In this document: positions 34,446-46,380 of the stretch, piece after piece | How the letters are laid out: every line of letters begins with the position of its first letter | How positions within the stretch are numbered: position 1 is the stretch's first letter | Origin: Dryas octopetala | Taxonomy: Eukaryota > Streptophyta > Magnoliopsida > Rosales > Rosaceae | Length of the DNA stretch: 64,000 nt | Assembly (NCBI GenBank): GCA_963921425.1 | Contig: OY992833.1 | Span: 19,323,738-19,387,737 of the forward strand | Direction: 5' to 3' | Position numbers and translations under genes: made by a program | Notes under the pieces: model-generated | Seen by the model: only the letters and a program-made list of their open reading frames with translations | What the model was told of the DNA's origin: nothing | Databases searched by the model: none

Positions 34446-34471
34446 CTTTACTCATATTTTTTGTAGTGTGA

Positions 34472-34999
34472 TCAGATAGCTATGCATATAAATAAAAACC
34501 TCATAATCACTGATCCATATATCATAACAGAAATATAGATGAAACTTAAAATCTTAAGACCACAAGTATTCTCAAACATAAGCATCAATTAATTAAGTGC
34601 TTTTCTGATCATGCATGCTCTCAGTTTTGATTGTAGCTTAGCCATATATGTAGGCTCTCAGGCTGTGAGTTTGTGTTTGAACTAATAAAAAAAGGCTGTG
34701 AGTTTGTGAGTTGGTCTGGTATAAAATAGAAAAACGGATATATCCCTTCCTAACGGGGTTGGGCTGTTTAAATTTATTTTTTTCTTTTTTGGTTCTTAAA
34801 TTTTAATTCATTTTCCTAGATTAAATGTTATTGGGGTCTAGTGAGCAAACCTGAGGGTCCATCTAGAATTTCTCAAATAAGTTTGGAGGGAGTGCCCTCA
34901 GGTTTATAGAATTATGCATGATGATGATAAGTCTAGCACTTTTTGTTAAGTTTACATTAGATGTAAACTTAAAACAATATTTAAACCATCACATATTCA
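34472..34999. other. AT-rich intergenic stretch
   Basis: No gene or repeat with visible boundaries. It separates the CACTA MITE (27902-34468) from the large CACTA element starting at 35003. Confidence 0.5.
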
Positions 35000-35645
35000 T
35001 AACACTACAAGAAAAACTTTAATACATATCACTATTTTAATATCAGTTTTTATATTAACTGATATTATAAATCTTTAGATATCAGTTAATTTTTTAAATG
35101 ATGTCTTAATTCATTAACATATCACCATTTTTTTCTTTCGATATCTTAATTTTGTATTTTTGATTAACAAATAGATAAAACTGATATGTAAAAATCATAA
35201 CTGATAACTATATTTCACCTAAAAAACACATTTCCCCCAACTTAAAAATTTTGACTGAGTTTCCTAACCCAAGTCACGATATCCCTCACTGGCCTCTCGA
35301 TCAAACACACACATTCCCTCACACTCGCATCGCACGCTTCCCTCAACCCTCAGCCTCTAGCTCTCTCTCTCTCTCGCCATCGTCGCCAGCTCTCTCGCCG
35401 TCGCCGTTGCCACAGCTCTCTCGACGTCGCCGTCACCACAGCTCTCTCTCTCTCTCTCGCCGCATCCTCTCTCGTCTCATCCATCTCTCTGTCTCACGCA
35501 GTCATCGTCGCCTCCCTCCCTCCGTCTCACCACCATCCTCTCTTTATCTCATCATGGCCTCCATCTCTCTGTCTCACCACCATCCTCTCTATTTATAACC
35601 CATCGTTCGTCCCGACTCTCACCTAGTCACCCATCGCCAATCTAA

Positions 35646-35757
35646 GGTAATTTTTAATTTAGGTTTCTGTTTAGGGATTTCGGTAATTTTTAATTTGGGT
35701 TTCTGTTTAGGGATTTAAGTAATTTTTAATTTGGGTTTCTGTTTAGGGATTAAGGAT
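35646..35757 (+). repeat. Tandem repeat (about 43 bp, 2.5 copies)
   Basis: The phrase GTAATTTTTAATTTGGGTTTC followed by TGTTTAGGGATT recurs at about 43-bp spacing, three times before degenerating. It lies directly after the CT-rich leader-like patch and may be an expanded splice-donor region. Confidence 0.8.
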
Positions 35758-36754
35758 GTAGGATTTCTGTTTAGGGATTTTTGTTTTGCTTCTGAATGTT
35801 GGTTATGGTTATTCATTGATTTTGATTTGGGTGTTGCTAATTTTTTCTCCTGCACTTGCTCCATTGAGATCTGAATTATGGGTCCTTCCCGTGACATCAT
35901 TTTGATTTGATTTGGGTTTTACGAATCTTCTTTCATTTGTTTGGAATTGGAGTTCTCCATTTTTTTTATAATCATTAATCTTGCATGTCTGTAGTTGAGG
36001 TCTGAATTTAGTATTCCAATTCAAATTGCGAATTTTTTATCTGATTTATTATTTGTGGTTTTTCTTTTTGTACTTTATTCTCATTAAAAGTAGTTTTTTT
36101 TTTTTTGGTGTAAATTAAAAGAAGTTGTTTAATGGTAATTAATTTGTAATAAGAAGTTATTTCTTATTAATGTTTTTGTATTGATATCAGATCTGGTGGT
36201 TGTCATTGTGTTTGCAACTTGTGGTGGCATTGCAACTCTGTCCACTATCATAGCTCTTGCTTTGTTTCTAATGAATTTCTTTTTGAAGATTGGGAATTTT
36301 CTTCTATACTAAGTCCTCAGCATTTAAGTTTGATCTTAATTTCTATTATTTTGCTGGCTTGCTGATTTATGTGATGAATTAAATATGATTTGTATTTGAG
36401 TTTGGTTTTAATTTCTAGCTTTCATGTGCATTTGATTCACGTGGTTGAAGGATTTTCATAAGTGCATCAATGGTGCTCTGCATTTTCATGGAGACATTCA
36501 TCAATGAGTGGTAAATATTTTCATGCTAATTTATTATTGTGTCTTACAGTGACATCTTGATTCAATGAGACAAATCAATACTACGTCATTATGTTTAAAG
36601 TTCAATGTTAAATTATACCAGCATTGCATTGTCTGTATGTCCCTTCCAACATTGATACACCTATTCCTCATATTGTTTGCATTAAATCCAAAGAAGGTGA
36701 AATGACTCATAATCCTCAGTTCACTACCTGTAATTTCTGTATGACTTTTGCAGA

Positions 36755-36935
36755 CTACAATCACTTGATGGAGCTCACTGAGGAAATGTTGAGTGGTAAA
36801 TCAATACTACTTAATTACTTGCTTATTCCTTATATTGATTTTCATTTAATCAAATGAAGGTGAAATGACTGAGTACAATGACTTATGCAGACTACAATGA
36901 GTAGATGGAGCTCACTGAGGAGATGTTGAGTGGTA
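36755..36935 (+). pseudogene. Duplicated exon-like block in CACTA ([14 protein letters not shown])
   Basis: Between a TTGCAG-type acceptor and a GTGGTAA donor, 36752-36796 reads [16 protein letters not shown] second, slightly changed version follows at about 36889-36933, preceded by similar sequence (GGTGAAATGACTGAG). The exon-plus-flanks has therefore been duplicated in tandem inside the element. I do not recognise the protein. Confidence 0.4.
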
Positions 36936-36972
36936 AGCATCATTGATGCATGTCTCCAACATGTGCTCGTAG

Positions 36973-37046
36973 GAAGTTTGCTAACCTGAATGTGTTACAG
37001 ATATCCAACTGTAACATCACTGATTCTGGAGTTTCTTATTTGAAAG
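36973..37046 (+). pseudogene. Captured leucine-rich-repeat exon
   Basis: Between an acceptor (GCTCGTAG) and a donor (AAAG|GTATTC) a 74-bp block reads KFANLNVLQISNCNITDSG, then VSYLKG. This is one 24-residue unit of the RNI/AMN1-like leucine-rich repeat (LxxLxLxxCxITDxGxxYLKG). The CACTA element lacks any such domain in its own proteins. So the block is very probably an exon taken from a host leucine-rich-repeat gene. Neighbouring repeats are not seen. Confidence 0.6.
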
Positions 37047-38855
37047 GTATTCTATAGTTTTTTCTAGTTGTCAATGCATCAATAGTTTTCTGCTTCTCTC
37101 AATTTCTATTTTTCTTAATTGTTTGTGTACACACACATTCAAACACAATCATAGACTTTTTATGTATGCAATAGAAAAGTAGGATGGTGACACTATTTAC
37201 ACACTAGCTATGTAGAGAGAGAATCCAATTTTGATGCACTACCATCTTAATTAGCTCAAGCTGTAAAGGAGCAACAACTGATGATGCTCCTATTCTTAAC
37301 AGATTTGCTTTTTTTTTTTTTTACAAGCTGTAAGAGGTTCTCTCTTCCCTTCCCCCCTCCCTCCCTTCCTTCTTCCATCCTTCTCTGATTTCACGTTTGA
37401 TATGTTTTAGCTACTTAAAATGTAGAAATATTAATTTTGACTGTGGGACCACCACCTTGTGCTATAGTTTTTGTGGAGTAAATAAATAGTTGCAAATTCT
37501 TCTATCTAAGATGATCTTGCTTTTGTACATATTTACAGAAGGAATATTTTTTATAATATGTTTCAATCCCAGCTGACCCAAATGCAAAAGATAAATTGTT
37601 CTCAACTTTTTGATAGTGGTCATAAATTTAATTTATATTCGGTGTCGATTCTAGCAGGTTTAACGAATTGCATGCATATATGAAATATCAGTACATAAAT
37701 TCACCAAATATGTAAATCACCTCTCTACACTTGTAGCAGCAACAAATATGTCTAAACATGAAAAAGAAAACACAAATTTCATTGATGTAGCAGCAATTTC
37801 CTTTGCATGCATGTATACATATGTGTATGTAAATAAAGACATATGTGTGTCCAAATTTTCTGTTTAAACAAGTTGTTCAACATGATTTGAGTCTGTGATG
37901 CATAGTGTAACAATTTGTGTGATGGCTAAAAAAAAAAAATATATAAAGCTAGATTGCAGTAAATTTATGAGGACATGTCTTTTATAGTTGAATTTAATGT
38001 CTTTTGTGCAATTTGTTTTTATATATATATAGCTGGACTGCTAGTTGATGTTGAGTTTAATATCTATTATATTTCTTTTCCATACTCCCATTGATTTTTG
38101 TATTTATATTTGTTGCTAGTTTGAATCATGTACATGTCTTTTTTTTTCTTAAGGGTTTGTTGCTAGTTGAAGAGAATAATAGCTTTACTGCTTTATCACT
38201 AAATCATGTATCTGTATGGTCATGAAACAAAGAACTTGGACCTTTTGGCTTGTGCAAAGGAATTACACAGCATGTTAAAGACAAAAATGCTCCATACTGC
38301 CCTCCCTCCCTCCAATCATTTCCCTCACTAATCAATTTTTTCACTATCATTCTTTTCTCTCATTGGTGGTGACAGAGGCATGCATCTATATGGTCAACCT
38401 TGCTGCTGCAATGAAAAATGAAGAGTGGTACACCAACTACTGGAGATGCACTTTAACTTCAATGGAATTTGGGTTCAGACCATGTTTTGAATGAGGATTG
38501 CAAGTCTGGCAGCTAAGTGGATCATTCTTTTCATAAGACTAATAGTATTTTAGTATTCCAATTCCGGTTTGGTGATTGTAATGAATCTAATGATGGCTTT
38601 ATAATGCTACTTTTTGTGTAAGGACTGTTTGGAATATATATATATATTGAATTTCACTAATTAAGTTGAAAGTTTGCACCCCCTATGCCCTCCAAAAATG
38701 AGGACAAATATCTCCCTTTATTTGAGTTCTGGGTACTCAGTGTTATATTACATGTAATATATACATATACATATATATATAGTTATAATTGATGTTATTC
38801 TTTGGCTAGCCTCATGATTGTTTGTACTAATTCCTCTTAATCTTGATCTTTGCAA

Positions 38856-39719
38856 CCACATCTGGAAAAGGGTGATAAAAGTAATGATCAAGCTGATGAT
38901 TGGGCTTTTGAGGAGGTAGGTGCAAGAACCATATATATTTTGAGGCTTAGAACAAGTTTTAACTCATATGTTATAGATTGTGAAACATCTCATTATAGGA
39001 TATTCATTCAAAGGAAATTGTTCTATCTGCTTAGTAATTATCTAGTGTGTACATGGGCTTTGTGCTTTATTTTCTTTATACAGATAATATCTAGAAACAA
39101 AAGTGTCCATTACTTATTAAACTAGATTATGTCCTTTCCAGCATGGAGTTATTGTTTCTTGTTTTCATTCTATATGATTTAAACTTAAAAAACCTTGTAA
39201 GAGTTCCCACTGAAGTGTTTCAAACCAATAATTAATAAAATGCCTTGTTATATATTCATCACATTAGTTGGGTTTGAAACTTCTCTGCCTTGGAACTGCT
39301 TTTCTTGTCAACTTGTGTGGTTTGCTTATGTACTGCATGTGTGTGTGTGTGTGTGCACTTTTCTTGGAACTGCTCTGGTTTGGGGATTTCGAACTTCAGT
39401 GGCCTTTTTATTTCATTAATTGATTCCTTTAGGTACAAGGGCAGAATATATAAATGTCAACTTTGGTGACAGTGGCATATATGCAGGATTATTTATAACA
39501 TTGGTCAGATTTTGTTGCATTCTTTTGATTTGGTGAAATTGAGTTACATGCATGTTGAGATATTGAAATTGACATGAATATTATTAATATTAATTTTGCA
39601 CTTGTCTTTAATGTTTGTAGTGGACTAACCCGAAGAACAAGCGGAATGGTTATACACAAGAACGGATTGATGAAGTTCCAGTTGAATGGGAAGAGTTCAT
39701 TACCCTCAATTATCTTTAG
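38856..39719 (+). pseudogene. Two exon-like pieces near the right end of CACTA
   Basis: 38856-38915 reads PHLEKGDKSNDQADDWAFEE before GTAGGT. 39621-39719 follows TTTGTAG, reads WTNPKNKRNGYTQERIDEVP, then VEWEEFITLNYL and stops at TAG. The pieces join in phase 0, so they could form the 3' end of a spliced transcript. They may be a host gene fragment or the tail of an element-encoded accessory protein. I do not recognise them. Confidence 0.4.
39340..39356. repeat. (GT)n microsatellite
   Basis: A short uninterrupted GT run inside the CACTA element. Confidence 0.9.
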
Positions 39720-40524
39720 ACCAATTGGTATATATGTGGTAGCTGCATGTAGACAGTGTTTAGAATAGTTCTTATGGAGATAGATTTTGTGAAGGTGCTT
39801 ATGGAGATAGAATAGTGATTTTGGGGTATACATGTATTGATGAGGCCGGGCTATCCATATTTTTATATGGATTTGTAATCTATTTTTGTTAACTTGATTA
39901 CGCTTGAGTTTGGATGTTGGATTAATTTATATGAATGAAAGAATTGAAGTTGGATTACTTTAGAAGTTTACTAATTGTTGCATGGATGCATGCCAATCAA
40001 TTTTTATCCATATCAGAAGTTTACTTTGGATTACATATCAGATTATGAAAAAAAGCAATGATAAGGAATAGAGTTTCAACATCATTTAAAAAACAAAAAA
40101 CCGATATCTAAAGTATACTTTTATATTAGATTTTAAGTACAAAAACGATATGTTATATATCTTTTTATATCAAATTTTAAGTACGAAAACGATATGTTAT
40201 ATATCTTTTTATATCAGATTTTCATTACCAAAACGACATTGAATACATTATTTATATCAGTTTGAAAAAAAATAACGATATAATAAGTATCTTACATATC
40301 AGAATTCAGTTTTTAAGATATCAGAAATGTTTAATATCCGATATCGTTGATTGTATATAATATCAGATTATCAAACAAATATGATATCTAATATATTATA
40401 GACATCGGTGAAAAACCGATATCTAATAGGGGAGAATAGATATCAGCACTCAATATATCGGTAGAATACCTAAATAGATATCGGTTTTTCACTGATATCT
40501 ATTAACGTTTTTCTTGTAGTGTAA

Positions 40525-41160
40525 GCTTGATAGGTGTGTGTGTCCAAATTAGTTCGATACATTACCAATGAGTCACAAGTGTATATTCAAAAGTGCTATA
40601 ATATCTCAATAACATGAAAGTCAATATAGATGTTCTCTTAATTAAGTTGTTTTGTATTTATTTATATGCAATATTGTCCATAAGAGTCCGTTGAAATTAA
40701 CAAAGCAATATATATTGAATTGTCTAGCTATTTAATTCAGATGTACATTATACATACATATATGCAATCCCAAAATAAATTTGGACATGCACCATTTTGA
40801 TCAAGAAATTAGATACTTTAATAGATATACATAACCTTATAACTATGGCGCACGGCCACAATTGCTATCAATTAACAACCATTCAATACAAATCATGGTA
40901 ATTGAGATTTTACCCGTGTAATTCATAGAAGCTAAATCAAAATATCAACTACGACATACATATATATATAATTAAATCACAGGCCCAAAACAGAGTTAGA
41001 TAACCAAAACATGTGTTCATCCATATATATAACCTTAACAATTATCATAAAAGCGTAATAAAATAGACCTAATTTCTTTTAGGTGCAGTCAGTGCACTAG
41101 CCCACTTGTCGAGATCAATAAAAAAGAAAAAGGCTTTAGTCGATCTTTTCATAACAAGTA
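40525..41160. other. AT-rich intergenic stretch
   Basis: No feature is visible between the CACTA element and the MITE at 41171-41536. Confidence 0.5.
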
Positions 41161-41170
41161 GTTTCTAGTA

Positions 41171-41536
41171 GGGTTAAATATAAAAATAATCCATGAATTT
41201 TACAGTGAATTTCAATTTGGTCCATTAACTATAAAAAGTATCAATTTGGTCCATAAGCTTTTCAAGTTGTACTAAAGCAGTACAAACGTTAACTTCCATT
41301 GAAAAATTTAACGAAAACTGACCATGTGCACAACAAGTGACTATATTTTCAAAGGCATTTTATTTCGTTCATCACATTTACATGTGACCAAGTCCGTTAA
41401 TTTTCGGATGTAAGTTAACGTTTGTACTGCTTTGATATAACTTGAAAAGTTCGTGGACCAAATTGATATTTTTTATAGTTAGTAGACCAAATTGAGATTC
41501 ACTGTAAAGTTCGTGGACCATTTTTGTATTTAACTC
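41171..41536. mobile_element. MULE-type MITE with long terminal inverted repeats, 366 bp
   Basis: The left end reads GGGTTAAATATAAAAATAAT, then TTTACAGTGAATTTCAATTT. The right end reads as its reverse complement over about 115 bp, including CAATTTGGTCCA and CAGTACAAACGTTAAC. Flanking 9-bp sequences TTTCTAGTA (41162-41170) and TTTCTAATA (41537-41545) form a target duplication with one mismatch, fitting a Mutator-like origin. It has no coding capacity. Confidence 0.8.
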
Positions 41537-41545
41537 TTTCTAATA

Positions 41546-42075
41546 ATGCAAGCATAAAACTTAATTTCCCACAAAGCTTTAATTTTCTGTTCTAGTGTAC
41601 AAAACTAACTAAATAAATGCATCAAATCAAATTCAAATCCTCAATCATCAAAAATTGCATTATATCTTTAAATATGTATATATATATATATATATATACA
41701 TAGCACATATGCATGACTTTAAGTATATATACATATATATATGAGACAGCAAGATCAACCAAAGGAATAGATATGCTCTATATATATTTATCAACAAGAA
41801 AAGGACATGAGTGCATACAATGGTCTGATTTCGTTATGCATGCAGTCCGTTTAATTGGTAACCATGCAAATCTATATACTCAAACCCAATTAAGGGATAC
41901 ATATGCCGATACAATCATGGGTTAAATGCTATTGCCATGCGGAAAAGCGAGTAAAATAGACTAATATAGATACGCATCCTTAGAACATAAAACCAGACAT
42001 CGTTTAATTATAAAATTATGTGATCAGCCTGCTGATTATAAAACCAGACATCGTTTAATCATAAAATTATGTGTC
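41546..42075. other. AT-rich upstream stretch
   Basis: Contains an AT microsatellite (around 41677-41700) and a 35-bp near-direct repeat (AAACCAGACATCGTTTAAT at about 41990 and 42041). No gene is visible. Confidence 0.5.
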
Positions 42076-43090
42076 TCGGTTAGTTGCCATTTTTGAAAAG
42101 TTAATCTGTTGTTACAATAATTGTTCGCTACCTATAAGTAGACACAGTTCACACATGTGACATGCCTCTATTCAGTGCATTGCTGTACTTAATTAATTAA
42201 TTTCTCTCATCCACTTTGAGCTCAATAAACAGGCTGCTGGAAGATGTGGGAGGCGGCTGGGTATCCTGGGAGACTTGGACTTTTGTCTTTTGGTTTTACC
42301 AGGCAACTGAGGCAAGTGGGTTAGGTAGTTATTCTTTAATAAAAAATTATTTAAGAGGTTTAAGAAAAACACACTTGGGAATTTTCGTAGGAAACACACT
42401 TGGGTAAAAACTAAAAAGTATTAGTATAATAATCATTTCTATTTTTTTTTTTTTAAATATTGTAGGACTATTTTTATTTTGCTACAGAAGTCTTGGTCTA
42501 CAGAAGTCTTGCTACAGAAGTCTTGGTTAGTTGCCATTTTTGAAAAGTTAATCTGTTGTTACAATGATTGTTCGCTACCTATAAGTAGACACAGTTCATA
42601 CATGCCTCTATTCAGTGCATTGCTGTACTTAATTAATTAATTTCTCTCATCCAGTTTGAGCTCAATAAACAGGCTGGAAGATGTGGGAGGCGGCTGGCGG
42701 CTGGCGGCTGGGTAATCCTGGGAGACTTGGACTTTTGTCTTTTGGTTTTCCAGGCAACTGAGGCAAGTGGGTTGGGTAGTTATTATTTAATAAAAAATTA
42801 TTTAAGAGGTTTAAGAAAAACACACTTGGGAATTTTCTTAGAAAACAAACTTGGTTAAAAACTAAAAAGTATTAGCATAATAATCATTTCTATATTTTTT
42901 TTTTTGTAATATTATAGGAATATTTTTATTTTGCTACAGAAGTCTTGCTACAGATGGAAGTCTTGGTTAGTTGCCCGTTGTTTTTGAAAAGTTAATCTGT
43001 TGTTTCAATGATTGATCGCTACCTATAAGTAGACACAGCTCACACATGCCTCTATATATTCAGTGCATTGCTGTACTTAATTAATTAAAT
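42076..43090 (+). repeat. Triplicated promoter block upstream of ankyrin gene A
   Basis: The sequence from GTTAGTTGCCATTTTTGAAAAG through CTACCTATAAGTAGACACAG and TTCAGTGCATTGCTGTACTTAATTAATTA occurs at about 42078, 42526 and 42965 (about 440-bp spacing). Each carries a TATA-like CTATAAGTAG (near 42133, 42579 and 43024). The first two copies run into GGCTGGAAGATGTGGGAGGCGGCTGG instead of the gene. Only the third is followed by the start codon at 43127. A single copy precedes gene B (48640-48770). Confidence 0.88.
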
Positions 43091-43126
43091 AAGTTGAGAG
43101 AGAGATCAGTTCAAAGCTTGCCAAAT

Positions 43127-45449
43127 ATGAATCCTTGTCTGTATGAGGCAGCAGAAATGGGTGATGTTGGTTTCTTGAGAAGAAAAATAAGTGGAGATGT
43201 ATCAATTGATCATCTTCTTCATCAAAAAACACCTAAAGGAAACAACATTCTTCATGTTGCCGCTGAATACAAGCAGACAGATTTCTTCAAAGAGGTCCAA
43301 TCACTTGATATGAATCAATTCAAGCTATTTTGGGCCACCAACAAGAAGGGAGAAAGTCCGCTCCATATTGCTGCCAGAGTAGGCTCAGATGAAGTAGTAG
43401 GGTTTCTCATTGAACACGCCAAGAGGATGACAACGTGGCGGCATGGTAAAGGAGTAGATCATGATGATGATGAGGAAAGCGGGCGAGCAAAGTTAACTTA
43501 TGATGGAGCAGATAAGAAAAAGCTACTCCGAATGACTAATTTGAAAATGGATACAGCACTGCACGTGGCTGCCCGTTACGGTCATGGTGGAGTGGTGACG
43601 CTGTTAATGGCAGCCGATCCTAAATTGTGTTGTTTTACTAATAGTGCACACGAGTCGCCCTTGTTCATTGCTACTCGCCAAGGCTTTCGGCTCATAGCTC
43701 TTTCTATTTTGAACGAGTGTCCAATATCCCCTTCTTATAAGGGCTTCAACGGTGTCACAGCTTTGCATGTAGCGGTAACTCAACCACATGAAGAGGTCAA
43801 AGGTAAAGTACACTGTCATGGCAGCATGCAATTAATTATAACTTTCAGGTCATGCATCTTCATTATAGAAAAACGCATTATAACCCAATTCTTTTCTAAC
43901 CTTTTTTTTTTTTCACTCTCACTTGAAGTGGGGATCGTGCATGTAAAACATATCCATCTCATGTAAGATATATAGGTGACTTTATCCCAATTCTTTTCTA
44001 ATTTTTCGATATCAACGTACGCATATATGCATCTTGTAGACTTGATCCAGACTATGGTCTCGAAAAATCCAAAATTGGTGGAAGAAGTTGACGCACTTGG
44101 GTGGACTCCCTTACACCACGCAGCACTGAGCGGGAACCATGAAGCAATTGGAGTGTTGATGGAACGTGAATTACGTGATAGTTGTGCTCCTTACATGAAA
44201 GACAAATATGGAATGTCAGCTCTTCATGTCGCGGCCTATGCAGGTCACACCAAAGTCATGGAAGAGCTAATTCAGCGTCGGCCTGATATTTGTGATTTGC
44301 TCAACAACAAAGGCCAAACGGCTCTGCATGCTGCAGTTTCTGGTGGACAAATAAACGTTATCTTATATATATTGAATAGGCCTAAGTATGCATGGCTAAT
44401 AAATGAAGCAGATGACGATGAAAACACTCCTTTGCATCTGGCTGCCATTTATCAACATCATGAAATTATGAGAATGTTGATGCAAGATCCTAGGGTGGAC
44501 AAGATTGCTACCAATAAGGAACTCTCAAAGGCCACTGACATTGGACAACAGGTACACAATTAATTTTGAGTGCCTTAAAGAGCTAGGCACACAATATTTG
44601 ACCTAGCTTTATTTTGAATTATTTTGAATCTTTGGCAATTATACACATAAAATATATGTGAACAACGATCCATATATTATTTAATATACATTACCTCTCA
44701 GCTTCTCCCTAATTAATTAGGTCAAGGTTTAAAAGCATCAATTGATTTTTCATATGTTGACTAAAGAGTACGTTTTGTCTATAATATTTTAGGAAATGAA
44801 TATTGGTAATAGTACGGGTCTGGAGCAGCTGGGGTGCTCAGTTGGTCTGCCATTTTTCCAAGAACAAATCAAACGTGATTTCTGGAAATTGAGATCTCCG
44901 GATGAAAACAAAAGTGGAAAGCAAGAAAGACGTGAATCCAGACTACTCATAGCGACGATTATCGCCACTGTCACATTTGCAGCAGCTTTCACTGTTCCTG
45001 GAGGAACAGAAAAGGGAATTCCGATTTTATACAAACTTCATCATTATAAAGTGTATTTGTATTCTAACCAATTTGCCTTCGCTGCCGTAGCTTTTGTGAT
45101 TTACAATGAAATAGTAGAGAAGCCATTCTTATCGCCTCGTACAGTTGAGCTTCTCATTCGGGTTTCCATTGGAGGAATGGCACTAGCATTTACTGCCGGC
45201 ATTAATGCAGTGAGTAGAGCAAAACAAAAGGACGACCAAAACAAAAATGCCCCTGGTAGTGTTAATTATCTCGACCATGGTTGGTTGTTACAGCCGACCT
45301 TTTACTTGTATGTGATATTAATAATTCTCACTCTCGCCTTGCCTAGAGCGTACCTTCTGGCAAGTGCACCCCTCAAGCGTCTCAGGTTTCGAATCCTTAA
45401 TAAGTCTCTCCAAATTAGACTCAAGCTAGTAATGTATATGAAAAATTGA
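43127..45449 (+). CDS. Ankyrin-PGG membrane protein A (ACD6/ITN1-like), three exons
   Basis: A plant ankyrin-repeat protein with a C-terminal PGG transmembrane domain, a family linked to salicylic-acid defence, salt stress and cell death at the membrane. Exons 43127-43802, 44040-44551 and 44793-45449, all GT-AG and in phase, give 614 residues. I see about nine ankyrin-like units, such as ESPLHIAARVGSDEVVGFLI, DTALHVAARYGHGGVV, WTPLHHAALSGNHEAI and NTPLHLAAIYQHHEIM. The PGG domain starts near residue 446 (RLLIATIIATVTFAAAF, then TVPGG at 463-467), followed by three further hydrophobic segments. The real start is the ATG at 43127 (MNPCLYEAAEMG). The leader has a TATA-like CTATAAGTAG at 43024. 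A near-identical gene lies at 48827. Specific function (ACD6 or other) cannot be set by eye. Confidence 0.9.
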
Positions 45450-46136
45450 GAGCATTTCGAGCTTTAAAAATCTCAAAGTCATCCTGCACTATGTATAAAT
45501 ATGTAGTACAATAAGATGTAAGAAAATGTACGAGTAGTACACATTTTCAAATAAGATATACGCCTTTTAGTTAATTTGTAGTTTGCGAGATTGATGTACT
45601 CTTTTTATGACGTTAATTCAGTATAATAAGATGTTCAATTTGATTCTTCAGAAATTCATATTTTAGTATATGTGATACATGCACCTAGCATTACTTATCC
45701 TAAGATTAATAACTCTTCAAACCAGCACCGTATTGCATGCTACAAATAACTTCATATATGTATGTACATACATTGTATATAACGACAAGGGAACAACTTG
45801 CAAACAGGATAAATTAATTAGTGGCATACTCAATTAAGCCTGATCACTGAGTCCCATATTCTTTGCCTAATTGCCTTGTACTAATTGTTTGGAGCTTTGC
45901 ATAAGAGGTTCAATAATTCAATAATTCAATAATCTAATCCTCCTAGCCTCCTATGTTCTCAAGTGATGACACACTATCTTTTCAATACTTAATTACTTTC
46001 AAACTCTAAACCCAAGAAAGATCAGCAGAAGATCTTATTTAGAATGAACAAGTGACATCCCTAAGCCTGATCAGCCGAAGATCTTGAATCTTTTCATACA
46101 CAGAGTGATATAGATCCTATAAATACATAGTAACCA
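45450..46136. repeat. Duplicated 3' flank of ankyrin gene A
   Basis: Matches 52027-52740 closely (CATTTTCAAATAAGATATACGCC, the CATACACAGAGTGATATAG tract). It marks the right part of the segmental duplication that carries both genes. It contains no coding sequence. Confidence 0.85.
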
Positions 46137-46380
46137 CTACACCAAAACGGAGCTTCCACGGCGGGCGTTGCATGCCGTAAATTGATATTTACGGCGTGCC
46201 GCTGTGTGTCGTTGAAGCGCATGCCGTGAAAGGTCTATACTTATAATGACGTGCAATATACACCGTAAATGTAAGCATAACACGCCATAAATGACCATCT
46301 CTCCCGTTTAAAATTACTATTTACGACATGATCTGCACGCCGTAATTAGTCTGCATATTACGGCTTACATTTTGCACGCC
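46137..46380. mobile_element. Left end of a truncated CACTA element
   Basis: Begins CACTACACCAAAACGGAG and carries GC-rich subterminal repeats built on TTACGGCGTGC (46170-46380). No matching right end TTTTGGTGTAGTG is found downstream, so only one terminus survives or the other has been lost in the reshuffled region. Confidence 0.6.

Larger units (their letters stand above)
27902..34468. mobile_element. CACTA-derived MITE split by a copia insertion
   Basis: The left part (27902-28077) begins CACTACAAGAAATG and the right part (34451-34468) ends TTTTTTGTAGTG. The two are inverted repeats that extend through GTGTGCTTT and the GGTGGC motif. A 3-bp target duplication TGA flanks the pair (27899-27901 and 34469-34471), as in CACTA elements. 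Without the copia insertion the MITE is about 190 bp. It has no coding capacity. Confidence 0.88.
35003..40521. mobile_element. 5.5-kb non-autonomous CACTA element with exon-like cargo
   Basis: Begins CACTACAAGAAAAACTTTAA and ends AACGTTTTTCTTGTAGTG, with a 3-bp target duplication TAA (35000-35002, 40522-40524). Both ends carry dense subterminal repeats built on GATATC and ATATCAG (35020-35200, 40090-40500), as is typical of CACTA. No TNP2-type transposase frame is present. The interior has a CT-rich gene-leader-like patch (35290-35600), a tandem repeat (35646-35757), duplicated exon-like blocks and other short coding-like pieces described separately. This suggests gene capture. Confidence 0.88.

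Noticed and set aside
43094..43126. Upstream extension of the ankyrin A frame
   Set aside because: It starts at a TTG. The ATG at 43127 fits the family N-terminus. The same applies to gene B (48794).
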